A stretch of 64,000 nucleotides of DNA from Marinobacter litoralis. GTDB lineage: Bacteria > Pseudomonadota > Gammaproteobacteria > Pseudomonadales > Oleiphilaceae. The position numbers and the translations under genes were made by a program. The stretch spans positions 1-64,000 of the forward strand of contig NZ_JAELVS010000002.1 of the NCBI RefSeq assembly GCF_016427555.1. The letters are read 5' to 3'. Below are positions 46,397-55,646 of the stretch, one piece after another. Under the pieces are notes generated by a model that was given only the letters and a program-made list of their open reading frames with translations, had not been told where the DNA came from and searched no databases. The stretch's first letter is position 1; each line of letters opens with the position of its first letter.

Positions 46397-47140
46397 ATGA
46401 CATTGACGAAGAATCTGGGAATGTACCATCAGGCAGGCGCCTCCAACGCTTCGAATTTGATCGAGGTTCATGCGCCGCTGGTTAAAAAAATTGCCCTGCA
46501 TTTGATGGCCCGTCTACCAGCATCGGTTCAACTAGAAGACCTGATGCAGGCTGGAATGATCGGTTTGCTTGAAGCGGCTCAGCGATATTCCGCCGGTAAG
46601 GGCGCAACTTTCGAAACCTATGCAGGTATCCGTATTCGCGGGGCGATGGTTGATGAAATCCGAAAGGGTGACTGGGTGCCGCGCTCCGTGCACCGCAATG
46701 CCCGCCGAATCTCCGCTGCAATCAAAACCGTTGAAGACCGAACCGGTCGTGAGGCTCAGGATGTCGAGGTGGCCGAAGAACTCGGTATTGAGTTATCGGA
46801 ATACCATGCGTCGCTTGCCGATGCCAACAGTGGCAGGCTATTTAGCCTCGATGAGCTCAATGAAACCGGCGAGCTGCCGATAGAAGAGCAAGAGGCCAGT
46901 GATAATCCGCTGGATGGCATCTCTGCGGGTGCCTTTCAGCGCAGTTTGGCCGAAGCGATTGAAGCGCTTCCGGAAAAAGAAAAGTTAGTGTTGAGTTTGT
47001 ATTACCAGGAAGAATTGAATCTTAAGGAGATAGGGGCTGTGCTTGGGGTCAGTGAAAGCCGGGTCAGCCAGATTCACAGCCAGGCGGCATTGCGTCTTCG
47101 AGGCCGACTATCGGATTGGCGAGAACACAGTGGCGAATAA
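46397..47140 (+). CDS. fliA: Flagellar sigma factor FliA (sigma-28)
   Basis: A 247-residue sigma-70-family factor for late flagellar and chemotaxis genes: region 2 (VHAPLVKKIALHLMARLP...LEDLMQAGMIGLLEAAQRY), region 3 and region 4 helix-turn-helix (LNLKEIGAVLGVSESRVSQIHSQA). It is held inactive by FlgM, which is not in this window, until hook completion. The sigma-28 promoter before parC is a likely target. Confidence 0.97.
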   Translation: MTLTKNLGMYHQAGASNASNLIEVHAPLVKKIALHLMARLPASVQLEDLMQAGMIGLLEAAQRYSAGKGATFETYAGIRIRGAMVDEIRKGDWVPRSVHRNARRISAAIKTVEDRTGREAQDVEVAEELGIELSEYHASLADANSGRLFSLDELNETGELPIEEQEASDNPLDGISAGAFQRSLAEAIEALPEKEKLVLSLYYQEELNLKEIGAVLGVSESRVSQIHSQAALRLRGRLSDWREHSGE

Positions 47141-47228
47141 CTGGCCTGCGTCCTGAAACGAATATTGAACAGCCTGCCGGATATCAGCGGGCTGACCTAC
47201 ATCCGGGTGTTATTGACTGGAGGTCCCT

Positions 47229-47612
47229 TTGGACAAGAACATGAAAATACTCATTGTGGATGATTTCTCCACAATGCGCCGAATTATCAAAAACCTGTTG
47301 CGTGACCTGGGTTTCACTAATACAGAAGAAGCCGATGACGGGAACACCGCGCTGCCGATGCTCAAAAATGGGCACTTCGATTTTCTGGTGACTGACTGGA
47401 ATATGCCCGGGATGTCCGGGTTTGATCTCCTGAAAGCTGTCCGTGCGGATGAAAATCTCAAGAACCTGCCGGTACTGATGGTCACCGCGGAAGCCAAACG
47501 GGACCAGATCGTGGCTGCGGCCCAGGCCGGGGTGAATGGTTACGTTGTTAAGCCGTTTACCGCTGCTGTGCTTAAAGAAAAAATCGAAAAGATTTTTGAA
47601 CGTATTCAGTAA
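47229..47612 (+). CDS. cheY: Chemotaxis response regulator CheY
   Basis: A 127-residue single REC domain; the phospho-acceptor is D56 in [12 protein letters not shown], with K109-type lysine in VVKPFTAA. Phospho-CheY binds FliM. The TTG at 47229 has TGGAGG six bases upstream and gives [12 protein letters not shown]; the ATG at 47241 (MKILIVDD) has only a weak site, so the TTG is preferred but not certain. It is the first of the cheYZAB genes. Confidence 0.95.
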   Translation: MDKNMKILIVDDFSTMRRIIKNLLRDLGFTNTEEADDGNTALPMLKNGHFDFLVTDWNMPGMSGFDLLKAVRADENLKNLPVLMVTAEAKRDQIVAAAQAGVNGYVVKPFTAAVLKEKIEKIFERIQ

Positions 47613-47632
47613 CCAAAGGTCGGGTAGCTCCC

Positions 47633-48418
47633 ATGAGTGACAGCAAACACACCCAACGGGGTCTCGATCCGGAGGTCACCCAAAAGCTGCAGGAGCAGAC
47701 CTCTAGGCTGGTTGAGAGCGTCAACGGCGGTGATTTCGCACAGGCGATGACCATCATTAACGAGCTCAGCGAAGTTCGTGACCAGAGCCTGTATCAGGAA
47801 GTGGGGCGTTTGACCCGGAGTCTCCATGAGGCTATCCGGAATTTTCAGATAGACCCTCGAAATGCCGAGCAGAAAGAAGCGCTTTCAAAAATGTCGGATG
47901 CGTCGGACCGCTTAGCCTATGTGGTTCAAATGACCGGTCAGGCCGCGAACCGCACCATGGATCTGGTTGAAGAAAGCATGCCGGTAGCGCATGCCATCCG
48001 TGATGAGGCCGTGAGCCTTAAGGACGAATGGCAACGCTTGCGTCGTCGCGAAATCGAGCCTGCCGAATTCCGCGAACTGTATGCAAGGATCGATGCGTTC
48101 TTCGGAACCTTGGGCAACGATTCGGACAATTTGTATAAAAACCTCTCCGAGATTCTTCTGGCTCAAGATTTTCAGGACCTCACCGGCCAGGTGATTCAGA
48201 AGGTCACCGCGCTTGTTAAAGAGGTTGAGGAAAATCTGTTGGGCCTGGTGGTTATGGCCAGTCATGTTGATCAATTGACCGGCACGGTCCATCAAATTGA
48301 AGAAAAAGAAGAATCGGCCGAAAAAGGAGTAGGTCCACAAATCAAAGCCGCTGAGCGAGACGACGTTGTTTCGGGGCAGGACGGCGTTGACGACTTACTA
48401 TCCAGTCTCGGTTTCTGA
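47633..48418 (+). CDS. cheZ: CheY-P phosphatase CheZ
   Basis: A 261-residue long helical hairpin that dephosphorylates CheY-P. The active-site block ILLAQDFQDLTGQVIQKV (about 180-197) contains the catalytic Gln. The C-terminal VDDLLSSLGF is the CheY-tethering helix. It lies between cheY and cheA. Confidence 0.96.
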   Translation: MSDSKHTQRGLDPEVTQKLQEQTSRLVESVNGGDFAQAMTIINELSEVRDQSLYQEVGRLTRSLHEAIRNFQIDPRNAEQKEALSKMSDASDRLAYVVQMTGQAANRTMDLVEESMPVAHAIRDEAVSLKDEWQRLRRREIEPAEFRELYARIDAFFGTLGNDSDNLYKNLSEILLAQDFQDLTGQVIQKVTALVKEVEENLLGLVVMASHVDQLTGTVHQIEEKEESAEKGVGPQIKAAERDDVVSGQDGVDDLLSSLGF

Positions 48419-48437
48419 ATGACAAAGAGGGTGACCC

Positions 48438-50540
48438 ATGGCGTTTGATGCCGATGAAGAGATTCTGCAGGACTTCTTGATAGAAGCCGGCGAGATTCTC
48501 GAAAAGCTGTCGGAGCAGTTGGTTGATCTGGAACAGAATCCGGACGACAGCGATCTGCTGAACGCCATATTTCGCGGCTTCCATACAGTGAAGGGCGGAG
48601 CAGGGTTTCTGCAGCTGGAAGCTTTGGTGAACTGCTGTCACTCCGCAGAAAACGTGTTCGACATCCTGCGTAATCACAAACGCAGGGTGACCGCCGAGTT
48701 AATGGACGTTGTGCTTCAGGCCCTCGACAACGTCAACGCCATGTTTGAGGAAGTCCGCAATCGCCAGGAACCGACGCCTGCTCCGGCCAGTTTGATTGCG
48801 GCTATGGATGCCTTGGCGATCCCCGAATCAGAAGCGCCTGTGCCCCCAGCGGTTGCCCCCTCAACTCAGGATGCGAGTACTGACCCTGGGGATCAGGGTG
48901 ACATTACCGACGAAGAATTCGAGCGGTTGCTCGATGCGCTAGCGGACGAAAAAGCCGGCGCGCCAGCACAACCTGAAACTTCCGAAAAGTCAGCTGAACC
49001 GCCATCGGATGTGGGTGGTGGCGATGACGAAATCACTGACGATGAGTTCGAGGCGTTACTGGATCAGCTCCACGGCAAAGGCAAGTTTGCTGCACTGGAA
49101 CCTGCCCAAACGGAATCCCCGGCGTCTGAAGCCGCCGGTCAGTCAGCGGGTGGCGAAAGTTCAGACTTGATCACCGACGACGAATTTGAGCGGCTGCTGG
49201 ATGAGCTCCATGGCAAAGGAGGCGGCCCCGGAGGGCAGCCGGCTCAGAGCGGGCATCAGCAACCAGAAACCGGCGCTCAGCCAGAGCGTGCTGTCGAAGC
49301 TGATGCCAAAGTGGAACCCAGCCCCGCCCCCGCACCTGCAGGCAAACCTTCTGCGCCGGCCAGAGAGAACGCTCCGGTAGGCGAAACCACCGTTCGGGTA
49401 GATACCAAACGCCTCGATGACATTATGAACATGGTGGGCGAGCTGGTATTGGTTCGAAATAGACTGCAGAGGCTGGGTTCGCAAAGTGAAGACGAGCACA
49501 TGTATAAGGCAGTCGCCAATCTGGACGTGGTGACGACCGATTTGCAGGCGGCGGTGATGCAGACCCGTATGCAGCCCATCAAGAAAGTATTTGGCCGGTT
49601 TCCTCGGGTGGTAAGGGATCTTGCCCGCAACCTGAAAAAAGAGGTCAACCTTGTCATGCATGGTGAGGAAACGGATCTCGATAAAAACCTGGTAGAAGCG
49701 CTCGCTGATCCATTGGTGCACCTGGTCCGAAATTCGGTCGATCACGGTATTGAGAGTCCGGATGCCCGGGAAGATTCCGGCAAGCCCCGAGCAGGAACCG
49801 TCACTTTGTCGGCGCAACAGGAAGGTGACCACATATTGCTGTCAATTGCCGATGATGGCGGCGGCATGGATCCTGATGTGTTGCGCAGAAAGGCTGTCGA
49901 AAAAGGTCTATACGACCAGGATGCAGCCGACAGGTTGACCGATAACGAATGTTTTAACCTTATTTTTGCGGCCGGCTTCTCCACCAAAGAGCAGATTTCG
50001 GACGTGTCTGGCCGTGGTGTCGGCATGGACGTGGTCAAGAACCGGATTGCGCAGCTTAATGGCCAGATCTCGATCGAGTCAGAGTTGGGTAAGGGCACGA
50101 AAATTATTATCAAGGTGCCGCTCACGCTGGCCATCATGCCAACATTGATGATCATGCTCGGCGAGCAATCTTTCGCTCTGCCATTGGTCAACGTGGTGGA
50201 AATTTTCCATCTTGATCTGACCAAAACCAATATGGTCGATGGACGCGAATGCATTGTCGTGCGCGACAAAGTGTTTCCGTTGTTTCATATCAAGCGGTGG
50301 CTGGTTCACGGTGCCGAGGCCCACAGAGAAGTGGCCAATGCCCATGTAGTGATCGTGGCCATGGGCACGAAACAGGTTGGTTTCGTGGTTGATCAGTTGG
50401 TTGGTCAGGAAGAAGTGGTTATCAAACCCCTGGGGCGCGCGCTTCAGGGTACGCCGGGTATGGCCGGAGCAACCATTACGGGCGATGGTCGCATTGCCTT
50501 GATTATTGATGTGCCCAGTTTGCTTCAGCATTACGGTTGA
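48438..50540 (+). CDS. cheA: Chemotaxis histidine kinase CheA
   Basis: A 700-residue kinase: Hpt domain with H49 (RGFHTVKGGAGF), long acidic Pro/Ala-rich linker (about 115-310), dimerisation domain, HATPase domain with N box LVHLVRNSVDHGIE and G boxes, and C-terminal CheW-like domain (about 560-695). The linker holds three copies of an ITDxEFExLLDxL motif (about residues 156, 198 and 245), the second and third followed by HGKG. These resemble the ParP-contacting (LID) segment described for polar chemotaxis CheA proteins, and ParP is encoded nearby. There is no clear separate P2 CheY-binding domain. Confidence 0.97.
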   Translation: MAFDADEEILQDFLIEAGEILEKLSEQLVDLEQNPDDSDLLNAIFRGFHTVKGGAGFLQLEALVNCCHSAENVFDILRNHKRRVTAELMDVVLQALDNVNAMFEEVRNRQEPTPAPASLIAAMDALAIPESEAPVPPAVAPSTQDASTDPGDQGDITDEEFERLLDALADEKAGAPAQPETSEKSAEPPSDVGGGDDEITDDEFEALLDQLHGKGKFAALEPAQTESPASEAAGQSAGGESSDLITDDEFERLLDELHGKGGGPGGQPAQSGHQQPETGAQPERAVEADAKVEPSPAPAPAGKPSAPARENAPVGETTVRVDTKRLDDIMNMVGELVLVRNRLQRLGSQSEDEHMYKAVANLDVVTTDLQAAVMQTRMQPIKKVFGRFPRVVRDLARNLKKEVNLVMHGEETDLDKNLVEALADPLVHLVRNSVDHGIESPDAREDSGKPRAGTVTLSAQQEGDHILLSIADDGGGMDPDVLRRKAVEKGLYDQDAADRLTDNECFNLIFAAGFSTKEQISDVSGRGVGMDVVKNRIAQLNGQISIESELGKGTKIIIKVPLTLAIMPTLMIMLGEQSFALPLVNVVEIFHLDLTKTNMVDGRECIVVRDKVFPLFHIKRWLVHGAEAHREVANAHVVIVAMGTKQVGFVVDQLVGQEEVVIKPLGRALQGTPGMAGATITGDGRIALIIDVPSLLQHYG

Positions 50541-50563
50541 ATCCGGGCGTTTAGGAGAAAGGG

Positions 50564-51709
50564 ATGACAGTTTCTGTTCTGGTCGTTGATGATTCAGGTT
50601 TCTTTCGAAAAAGATTGACGGAAATCCTGACGGCTTCGGGCCAGATAACCGTAGTTGGTGCCGCAACTAATGGTCGGGAAGGCGTTGAGCTGGCCCAGAA
50701 ACTAAAGCCTGATGTGATCACCATGGACTATGAAATGCCGGTGATGGATGGCATTTCAGCGGTGCGTGAAATCATGGCACGGCAGGCAACCCCGGTTTTG
50801 ATGTTTTCCTCGCTCACCTATGAGGGGGCCCGGGTTACACTCGATGCACTGGAAGCCGGCGCCGTAGATTTCCTGCCTAAGAATTTCGAAGAAATCGCCC
50901 GGGATACCAGCCAGCTGCAAAACGTATTGATTAACCGTGTGCTGGATATTGCCAAAAGCCAGCCGCGAGCTCGTGCAGCTATTGCGCCACGGAAGCCGAC
51001 GACTGCAGCCCCGGTGCAACGTCAGGGGATTGCTCCCCGCACTGAGCGCTCTGCTCTGCGTACGATCACTAAGCCGGCGCGTCAAGAAGCCGTAACTGCA
51101 AACCCGACCCGGCGCAGCGCCAGTAAAGCGCCAGCCCGTCAATACAGCGTAGTGGGCATTGGCACGTCTACGGGCGGGCCGGTTGCTCTGCAGAAGGTTC
51201 TCAGCGTATTGCCGGCCAGCTTTCCCGCACCCATCGTTCTGGTGCAGCACATGCCGGCGAGCTTTACCCCTGCCTTCGCAGAACGTCTGAACAAGCTGTG
51301 CGAGATTGAAGTTCGTCAGGCGGAAGACGGCGATATGCTGCAGCCGGGGCTGGCGTTGCTTGCGCCGGGCGGCAAGCAGATGATGATCGAAAACCGTGGC
51401 GGAAGGGGGCGAGTGAGGATTTTGCCCGGTGACGAGCGGTTGAACTACAGACCCTGTGTCGATGTCACCTTTGGCTCTCTGGCCCGCAATTTTCCCGGTA
51501 AAACTTTGGGGATTATCCTCACCGGCATGGGAGCAGACGGCCGTGAAGGTTGCCGCATGATGAAACAAGCGGGCGCCGTGGTCTGGTCGCAGGACGAGGA
51601 ATCATCGGTGATCTACGGTATGCCCATGGCCGTTGCCACAGCGGGGTTGTCTGATGAGGTATTGCCGCTTAACGACGTCGGCTTGCGACTGATTGAAGGC
51701 GTTAGCTAA
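50564..51709 (+). CDS. cheB: Chemoreceptor glutamate methylesterase/deamidase CheB
   Basis: A 381-residue adaptation enzyme: REC domain with D55 (VITMDYEMPVMDG), a long basic linker (about 130-190, rich in Arg, Ala and Pro) and the methylesterase domain with the catalytic Ser in GIGTSTGGP, His in VQHMPASF and Asp in GMGADGREG. It removes methyl groups from chemoreceptors when phosphorylated by CheA. CheR is not in the window. Its stop overlaps motC (TAATG). Confidence 0.96.
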   Translation: MTVSVLVVDDSGFFRKRLTEILTASGQITVVGAATNGREGVELAQKLKPDVITMDYEMPVMDGISAVREIMARQATPVLMFSSLTYEGARVTLDALEAGAVDFLPKNFEEIARDTSQLQNVLINRVLDIAKSQPRARAAIAPRKPTTAAPVQRQGIAPRTERSALRTITKPARQEAVTANPTRRSASKAPARQYSVVGIGTSTGGPVALQKVLSVLPASFPAPIVLVQHMPASFTPAFAERLNKLCEIEVRQAEDGDMLQPGLALLAPGGKQMMIENRGGRGRVRILPGDERLNYRPCVDVTFGSLARNFPGKTLGIILTGMGADGREGCRMMKQAGAVVWSQDEESSVIYGMPMAVATAGLSDEVLPLNDVGLRLIEGVS

Positions 51710-52446
51710 TGGATATCTTGAGCCTGCTGGGGATCATTCTTGCCTTTGTGGCCATTTTGGGGGGCAACCTGCTGGAAGGCGGCGCCGTCAGTTCGCTTTT
51801 TAATATGCCGGCAGCATTGATCGTTATAGGCGGTACCTTGGCCGCCACCATCTTGCAGACATCCTGGCCAACGTTAAAACGAGCTTTTGTTCAGGTGCAT
51901 TGGGTGTTTATACCTCCATACATTTCTCTGGAGGATGGCATCGGGAAAGTTGTGGACTGGAGCGTGAAAGCCCGCAAACAAGGTTTGTTAGGGCTGGAAG
52001 GGCTGGCTGAACGCGAGCCGGAGAAGTTCGCCCGGAAAGGTCTCCAATTGTTGGTCGATGGTGCCGAGCCATCAACCATTCGAAACACCTTGGAAGTCGA
52101 TCTGGAGTGCCGCGAAGAGCGGGATACCGAATCGGCCAAAGTGTACGAAGCTATGGGTGGCTATTCGCCAACGATCGGTATTATCGGGGCGGTAATGGGC
52201 CTGATACAGGTGATGACAAACCTGGAAGACCCTCAGTCTCTCGGGAGTGGTATCGCCACAGCATTTGTCGCCACTATCTATGGCGTGGCACTGGCTAATC
52301 TTCTGTTTTTCCCTATCGCACACAAACTCCGCGGTATTGTGAGAGAACGCACTCGCTACGAAGATATGATGATCGATGGCATCATCGCGATAGCCGAAGG
52401 AGAAAACCCTAAAACCATCGAACTGCGCCTCCGGGGCTTCCTCTAA
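51709..52446 (+). CDS. motC: Flagellar stator protein MotC (MotA family)
   Basis: A 245-residue stator subunit with four membrane helices and a large cytoplasmic loop carrying the charged residues that act on FliG. The conserved GGYSPTIGIIGAVMGLIQVMTNLEDPQSLGSGIATAFVATIYGV block is present. It pairs with MotD, encoded next, to form a proton-driven second stator as in pseudomonads; no motAB pair is in this window. Confidence 0.94.
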   Translation: MDILSLLGIILAFVAILGGNLLEGGAVSSLFNMPAALIVIGGTLAATILQTSWPTLKRAFVQVHWVFIPPYISLEDGIGKVVDWSVKARKQGLLGLEGLAEREPEKFARKGLQLLVDGAEPSTIRNTLEVDLECREERDTESAKVYEAMGGYSPTIGIIGAVMGLIQVMTNLEDPQSLGSGIATAFVATIYGVALANLLFFPIAHKLRGIVRERTRYEDMMIDGIIAIAEGENPKTIELRLRGFL

Positions 52447-52474
52447 CCCGCGGAGATCAGGAGTCGGGTTGCCT

Positions 52475-53257
52475 ATGCGTCGCCGAAGATACCAGCACGA
52501 AGAGACAAATAATAAAGAACGTTGGTTGATCTCCTACGCCGACTTCATCACCTTGTTGTTTGCCTTTTTCGTGGTGATGTACTCGGTGTCTTCGGTTAAT
52601 GAAGGCAAATACAAAGTTTTGTCTGAAACCTTTACGGGCGTATTCAATGCGCCCCAGCGGTCGATAAAACCGATTGAAGTAGGGGAGCACGTGGCCGCCG
52701 TGCCCGAGCAGCAGCAGGAAAACGTTATTCCACCGGTTGTCACCGATGCGCCCGGCAGCCCTGATGTCAGTGAACAGGGCAAGATTGAATCCCTGCGAGC
52801 GATGGCCGATCAGCTAGCCATGGAGTTTGACGATCTGATTAATCAGGGTGTGGTCAGTCTTGAAACCAGTGATCACTGGATAGAGCTGAGCCTGCCTAAC
52901 AGTATGCTATTCAATAGTGGCGACGCGGAACCGCATTATGACTCGTTCGCGGTTATCGAAAAGGTCGCAAAAGTGCTGCGCGACCGGGATAACGCCGTAA
53001 AAGTTGAGGGTTTTACCGATAATCGGCCTATACGAACGGGGCGTTATCCATCGAACTGGGAGCTCTCAACAGCGCGGGCCTCGGCGGTTTCACGAATGCT
53101 GGTAATGCAGGGCATTGAACCTGAACGGTTGGCAGCGATTGGCTATGGTGAACATCAGCCCGTTGCGCGAAACGACACGGAAGAAGGGCGACGCCGGAAC
53201 CGTCGGGTTATCTTGTTAATTTCAAAAGATTCGAGCATTCGCGGTATTGTCCGCTAG
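52475..53257 (+). CDS. motD: Flagellar stator protein MotD (MotB family)
   Basis: A 260-residue protein: a basic N-terminus (MRRRRYQHEETNNKERWL), one membrane helix with the proton-binding Asp in SYADFITLLFAFFVVMYSV (about residue 23), and a C-terminal OmpA-like peptidoglycan-binding domain (about 135-255, VEGFTDNRPI). The ATG at 52475 is used; an in-frame TTG two codons earlier sits closer to CAGGAG and cannot be excluded. It forms the stator with MotC. Confidence 0.93.
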   Translation: MRRRRYQHEETNNKERWLISYADFITLLFAFFVVMYSVSSVNEGKYKVLSETFTGVFNAPQRSIKPIEVGEHVAAVPEQQQENVIPPVVTDAPGSPDVSEQGKIESLRAMADQLAMEFDDLINQGVVSLETSDHWIELSLPNSMLFNSGDAEPHYDSFAVIEKVAKVLRDRDNAVKVEGFTDNRPIRTGRYPSNWELSTARASAVSRMLVMQGIEPERLAAIGYGEHQPVARNDTEEGRRRNRRVILLISKDSSIRGIVR

Positions 53258-53328
53258 AGCAGCAAATTGTTCATGCGTATAGCCGATCTGGCACACTTTC
53301 TGTATTAACTCATTCTTATAACCTGAAA

Positions 53329-53344
53329 CGGCAAACGTTTGCCG
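53329..53344. other. Perfect 16-base palindrome after motD
   Basis: CGGCAAACGTTTGCCG is fully self-complementary, 72 bases after the motD stop and 97 bases before parC. It may be a weak terminator or a repressor site. It sits between two sigma-28-like promoters. Confidence 0.5.
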
Positions 53345-53363
53345 CTTGTAGAGTTTTCATTCT

Positions 53364-53390
53364 TCAAGTTGCCTGCGCTGCCGCCGATAT
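53364..53390 (+). promoter_or_regulatory. Sigma-28 (FliA) promoter of parC-parP-cheW
   Basis: TCAAGTTG, 11 bases, GCCGATAT matches TAAAGTTT-N11-GCCGATAA at six and seven of eight positions. It lies 50 bases before the parC start. A weaker copy with the same spacing (CAAATTGT, GCCGATCT) lies at 53263-53289. Confidence 0.7.
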
Positions 53391-53440
53391 AAATACTGAG
53401 CCGTTATTGAACGTTCGGGCTTGCAGCTGGAGTAACACGT

Positions 53441-54238
53441 GTGCGTATCTGGGCAGTAGCCAATCAGAAAGGTGGTGTGGGTAAAACCACCTCTGTTGTT
53501 TCACTGAGTGGGTTGTTAGCTCAGCGGGGCAAGCGTGTGCTTGTGGTTGATCTGGACCCTCACGGATCGCTGACTGCCTGGTTTGGTTATGATCCGGACA
53601 CCATTGCCCATAGCGTCTTCGACCTGTTTCAACACCAAGGCAGCGTACCGGAAGGTTTGCCCGCTCAGTTAATTGCCGATACCAGTCACCCCGGTGTGTT
53701 CCTGTTGCCGGCGAGCACCGCGTTGGCGACCCTTGAGCGAAAAATGGTGGGCGTTGGCGGCATGGGGCTGATCATGTCCAGGGCTTTGGCACAGTTGTGG
53801 GACGATTTCGATTACGTACTGCTGGACAACACGCCCTCGTTGGGGGTGTTAATGGTGAACGCCTTGGCTGCGGCGCAGCACTTGGTGATACCGGTACAAA
53901 CGGAATTTTTGGCCATCAAAGGGCTTGAACGTATGCTGCACACCTTGCAGATGGTCATGCGTTCGCAGAAGAACGAATTGCCGTACACCATTGTGCCGAC
54001 GATGTATGACCGACGAACCCAGGCTTCGGTGAAAAGTCTTAATTTGTTGCGCAAAACCTATCCTGAAAACCTGTGGCGGTTTGCGGTGCCGGTGGACACC
54101 AAATTCCGGGATTCCAGTGAAAAGGGCGTGTTTCCTTCTGTTCTCGACGCCAGCACGCACGGTGTCAGAGCGTATAGTCATTTACTTGACGACCTGCTGG
54201 CCCAAACGGCCGCGGTGAAAGGTCAGCACCATGGCTGA
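53441..54238 (+). CDS. parC: ParC-type ParA ATPase for chemotaxis array positioning
   Basis: A 265-residue ParA/MinD-family ATPase with Walker A ANQKGGVGKTTS (about 7-18) and the conserved DLDPHGSLT. It lies in the chemotaxis cluster, with no parB, next to a CheW-domain protein, the arrangement of ParC-ParP, which place chemoreceptor arrays at the cell pole and share them at division. The start codon is GTG. It overlaps the next gene by eight bases. It is not the chromosome-partition ParA. Confidence 0.85.
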   Translation: MRIWAVANQKGGVGKTTSVVSLSGLLAQRGKRVLVVDLDPHGSLTAWFGYDPDTIAHSVFDLFQHQGSVPEGLPAQLIADTSHPGVFLLPASTALATLERKMVGVGGMGLIMSRALAQLWDDFDYVLLDNTPSLGVLMVNALAAAQHLVIPVQTEFLAIKGLERMLHTLQMVMRSQKNELPYTIVPTMYDRRTQASVKSLNLLRKTYPENLWRFAVPVDTKFRDSSEKGVFPSVLDASTHGVRAYSHLLDDLLAQTAAVKGQHHG

Positions 54239-54965
54239 CAAAAAAATGACACAGTTGACGGCTTCAGACGCAGCGATTGCCAGCTATCTTGATGAGCTGT
54301 TGCACACGGCGACTGAAACCGCAGAGCAAGAAGAGTTGTTGGCGCCGCTTCCACGCAAGGTGGAGCCGGAGCTGGCACCAGCTGACCCCGCTGTTGTCGA
54401 GCCCCCGCAGCCGGTAACGGTGGATGCTCAGAAAGCTGCACCCACGCCTGAACCCGAAGTTAAAAAGACTGCGCCGGTATCTGGTGAGCCGCCAACCAGA
54501 CCTGATTGGTCGGAGAAACCGTTCGAGTGTCTTATTTTTACAGTGGCCGGGCTTCAGTTAGCGGTGCCCCTGGTTCTGCTGGGTGCTATACATAAAATTG
54601 AAGAAGAAATTCGTTCGCTGCCGGGCAGCCCTGACTGGTATATGGGTATTCGCCCGGGTAACGACTATAACCTGCGGGTGGTGGACAGTGCCCAGTGGAT
54701 CATGGCGGGCCGGGTGCCGGAGAATGCCCGGGATAACTATCGTTTTATTATTCGTCTGGATGACAGCCCCTGGGGCTTGGCCTGCGACAGCGTCGGCCAG
54801 TCCTTCACGCTGGATCCCGACCAGGTTCGGTGGCGTACCGCCAGGAGCCAGCGGCCCTGGTTGGCAGGTACCGTGATCGATCATATGTGTGCGTTAATTG
54901 ATGTAAGGGCCATGTCTGAACTGCTGGTGCGCGCGGAGCAGGAACAGCGGTTAGATTTGAGCTAA
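54231..54965 (+). CDS. parP: ParP-like CheW-domain protein
   Basis: A 244-residue protein: an N-terminal low-complexity Pro/Glu/Ala region (1-95) that should contact ParC, and a C-terminal CheW-like (AIF) domain (about 98-235, ECLIFTVAGLQLAVPLVLLGAIHKIEEEIRSLPGSPDWYMGIRP). ParP proteins integrate into the array through receptors and CheA, tethering it to ParC. The start lies within the end of parC, so the two are coupled. CheW itself is encoded 128 bases later. Confidence 0.85.
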   Translation: MADKKMTQLTASDAAIASYLDELLHTATETAEQEELLAPLPRKVEPELAPADPAVVEPPQPVTVDAQKAAPTPEPEVKKTAPVSGEPPTRPDWSEKPFECLIFTVAGLQLAVPLVLLGAIHKIEEEIRSLPGSPDWYMGIRPGNDYNLRVVDSAQWIMAGRVPENARDNYRFIIRLDDSPWGLACDSVGQSFTLDPDQVRWRTARSQRPWLAGTVIDHMCALIDVRAMSELLVRAEQEQRLDLS

Positions 54966-55092
54966 TTTCCGGTTACCGAATGAAACCGTGCAATGCTGGC
55001 ACGGATTATGCCCATAACTATAGTATTGGGCGCTGATGATGATTTTTTGACGATCAGGTTGCCCGCAGGGTGGCCTTACAGGAGAACGAGCT

Positions 55093-55581
55093 ATGGCAGC
55101 CCCTAGCGGACAGCACAATCAGGCCCAGGAAGATCAGGTACTCCAGTACGTGACCTTTCGCCTGGATGATGAAACCTACGGCATCAACGTGATGCAGATC
55201 CAGGAAGTGCTTCGGTACACAGAAATTGCGCCGGTACCGGGCGCCCCGGATTATGTGCTGGGCATCATCAACCTTCGGGGCAACGTTGTGACGGTGATTG
55301 ATACCCGTCGCCGGTTCGGGTTAATGGATGCCGATGTCACTGAAGCCACGCGTATTGTGGTGATGGAGTCCGAAAATCAGGTGATGGGTGTACTGGTGGA
55401 TTCCGTGGCTGAGGTGATTTACCTCAAGGCCAGCGAGATTGAAACTGCGCCCAACGTGGGGAACGAGGAAAGTGCCAAGTTCATCCAGGGTGTGTGTAAC
55501 AAGAACGGCGAGCTGATCATTCTCGTCGAGTTTGAAAAGATGCTGACAGACCACGAGTGGGCTGAAATCGCAGCACTGTAA
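55093..55581 (+). CDS. cheW: Chemotaxis coupling protein CheW
   Basis: A 162-residue CheW domain (about 15-155) with QYVTFRLDDETYGINVMQIQEVL and VLGIINLRGNVVTVID, which links chemoreceptors to CheA. GGAGAACGAGCT precedes the ATG. The 127-base gap from parP contains a GCCCATAA resembling a sigma-28 -10 element at 55010-55017 but no good -35. Confidence 0.96.
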   Translation: MAAPSGQHNQAQEDQVLQYVTFRLDDETYGINVMQIQEVLRYTEIAPVPGAPDYVLGIINLRGNVVTVIDTRRRFGLMDADVTEATRIVVMESENQVMGVLVDSVAEVIYLKASEIETAPNVGNEESAKFIQGVCNKNGELIILVEFEKMLTDHEWAEIAAL

Positions 55582-55646
55582 ACGGCGAAGCCAACAGTGC
55601 TTTTGATGGACGTCTACCGGGGTCATCAATAACGGAGACGTCCACT

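Noticed and set aside
53441-54238. ParA homologue as evidence of a plasmid or chromosome origin region
   Set aside because: There is no parB or parS, and the gene sits in a chemotaxis operon coupled to a CheW-domain gene, so it is ParC-type.
55010-55017. GCCCATAA as a sigma-28 -10 element before cheW
   Set aside because: The sequence 11 bases upstream (CAATGCTG) matches the -35 consensus at only four of eight positions.
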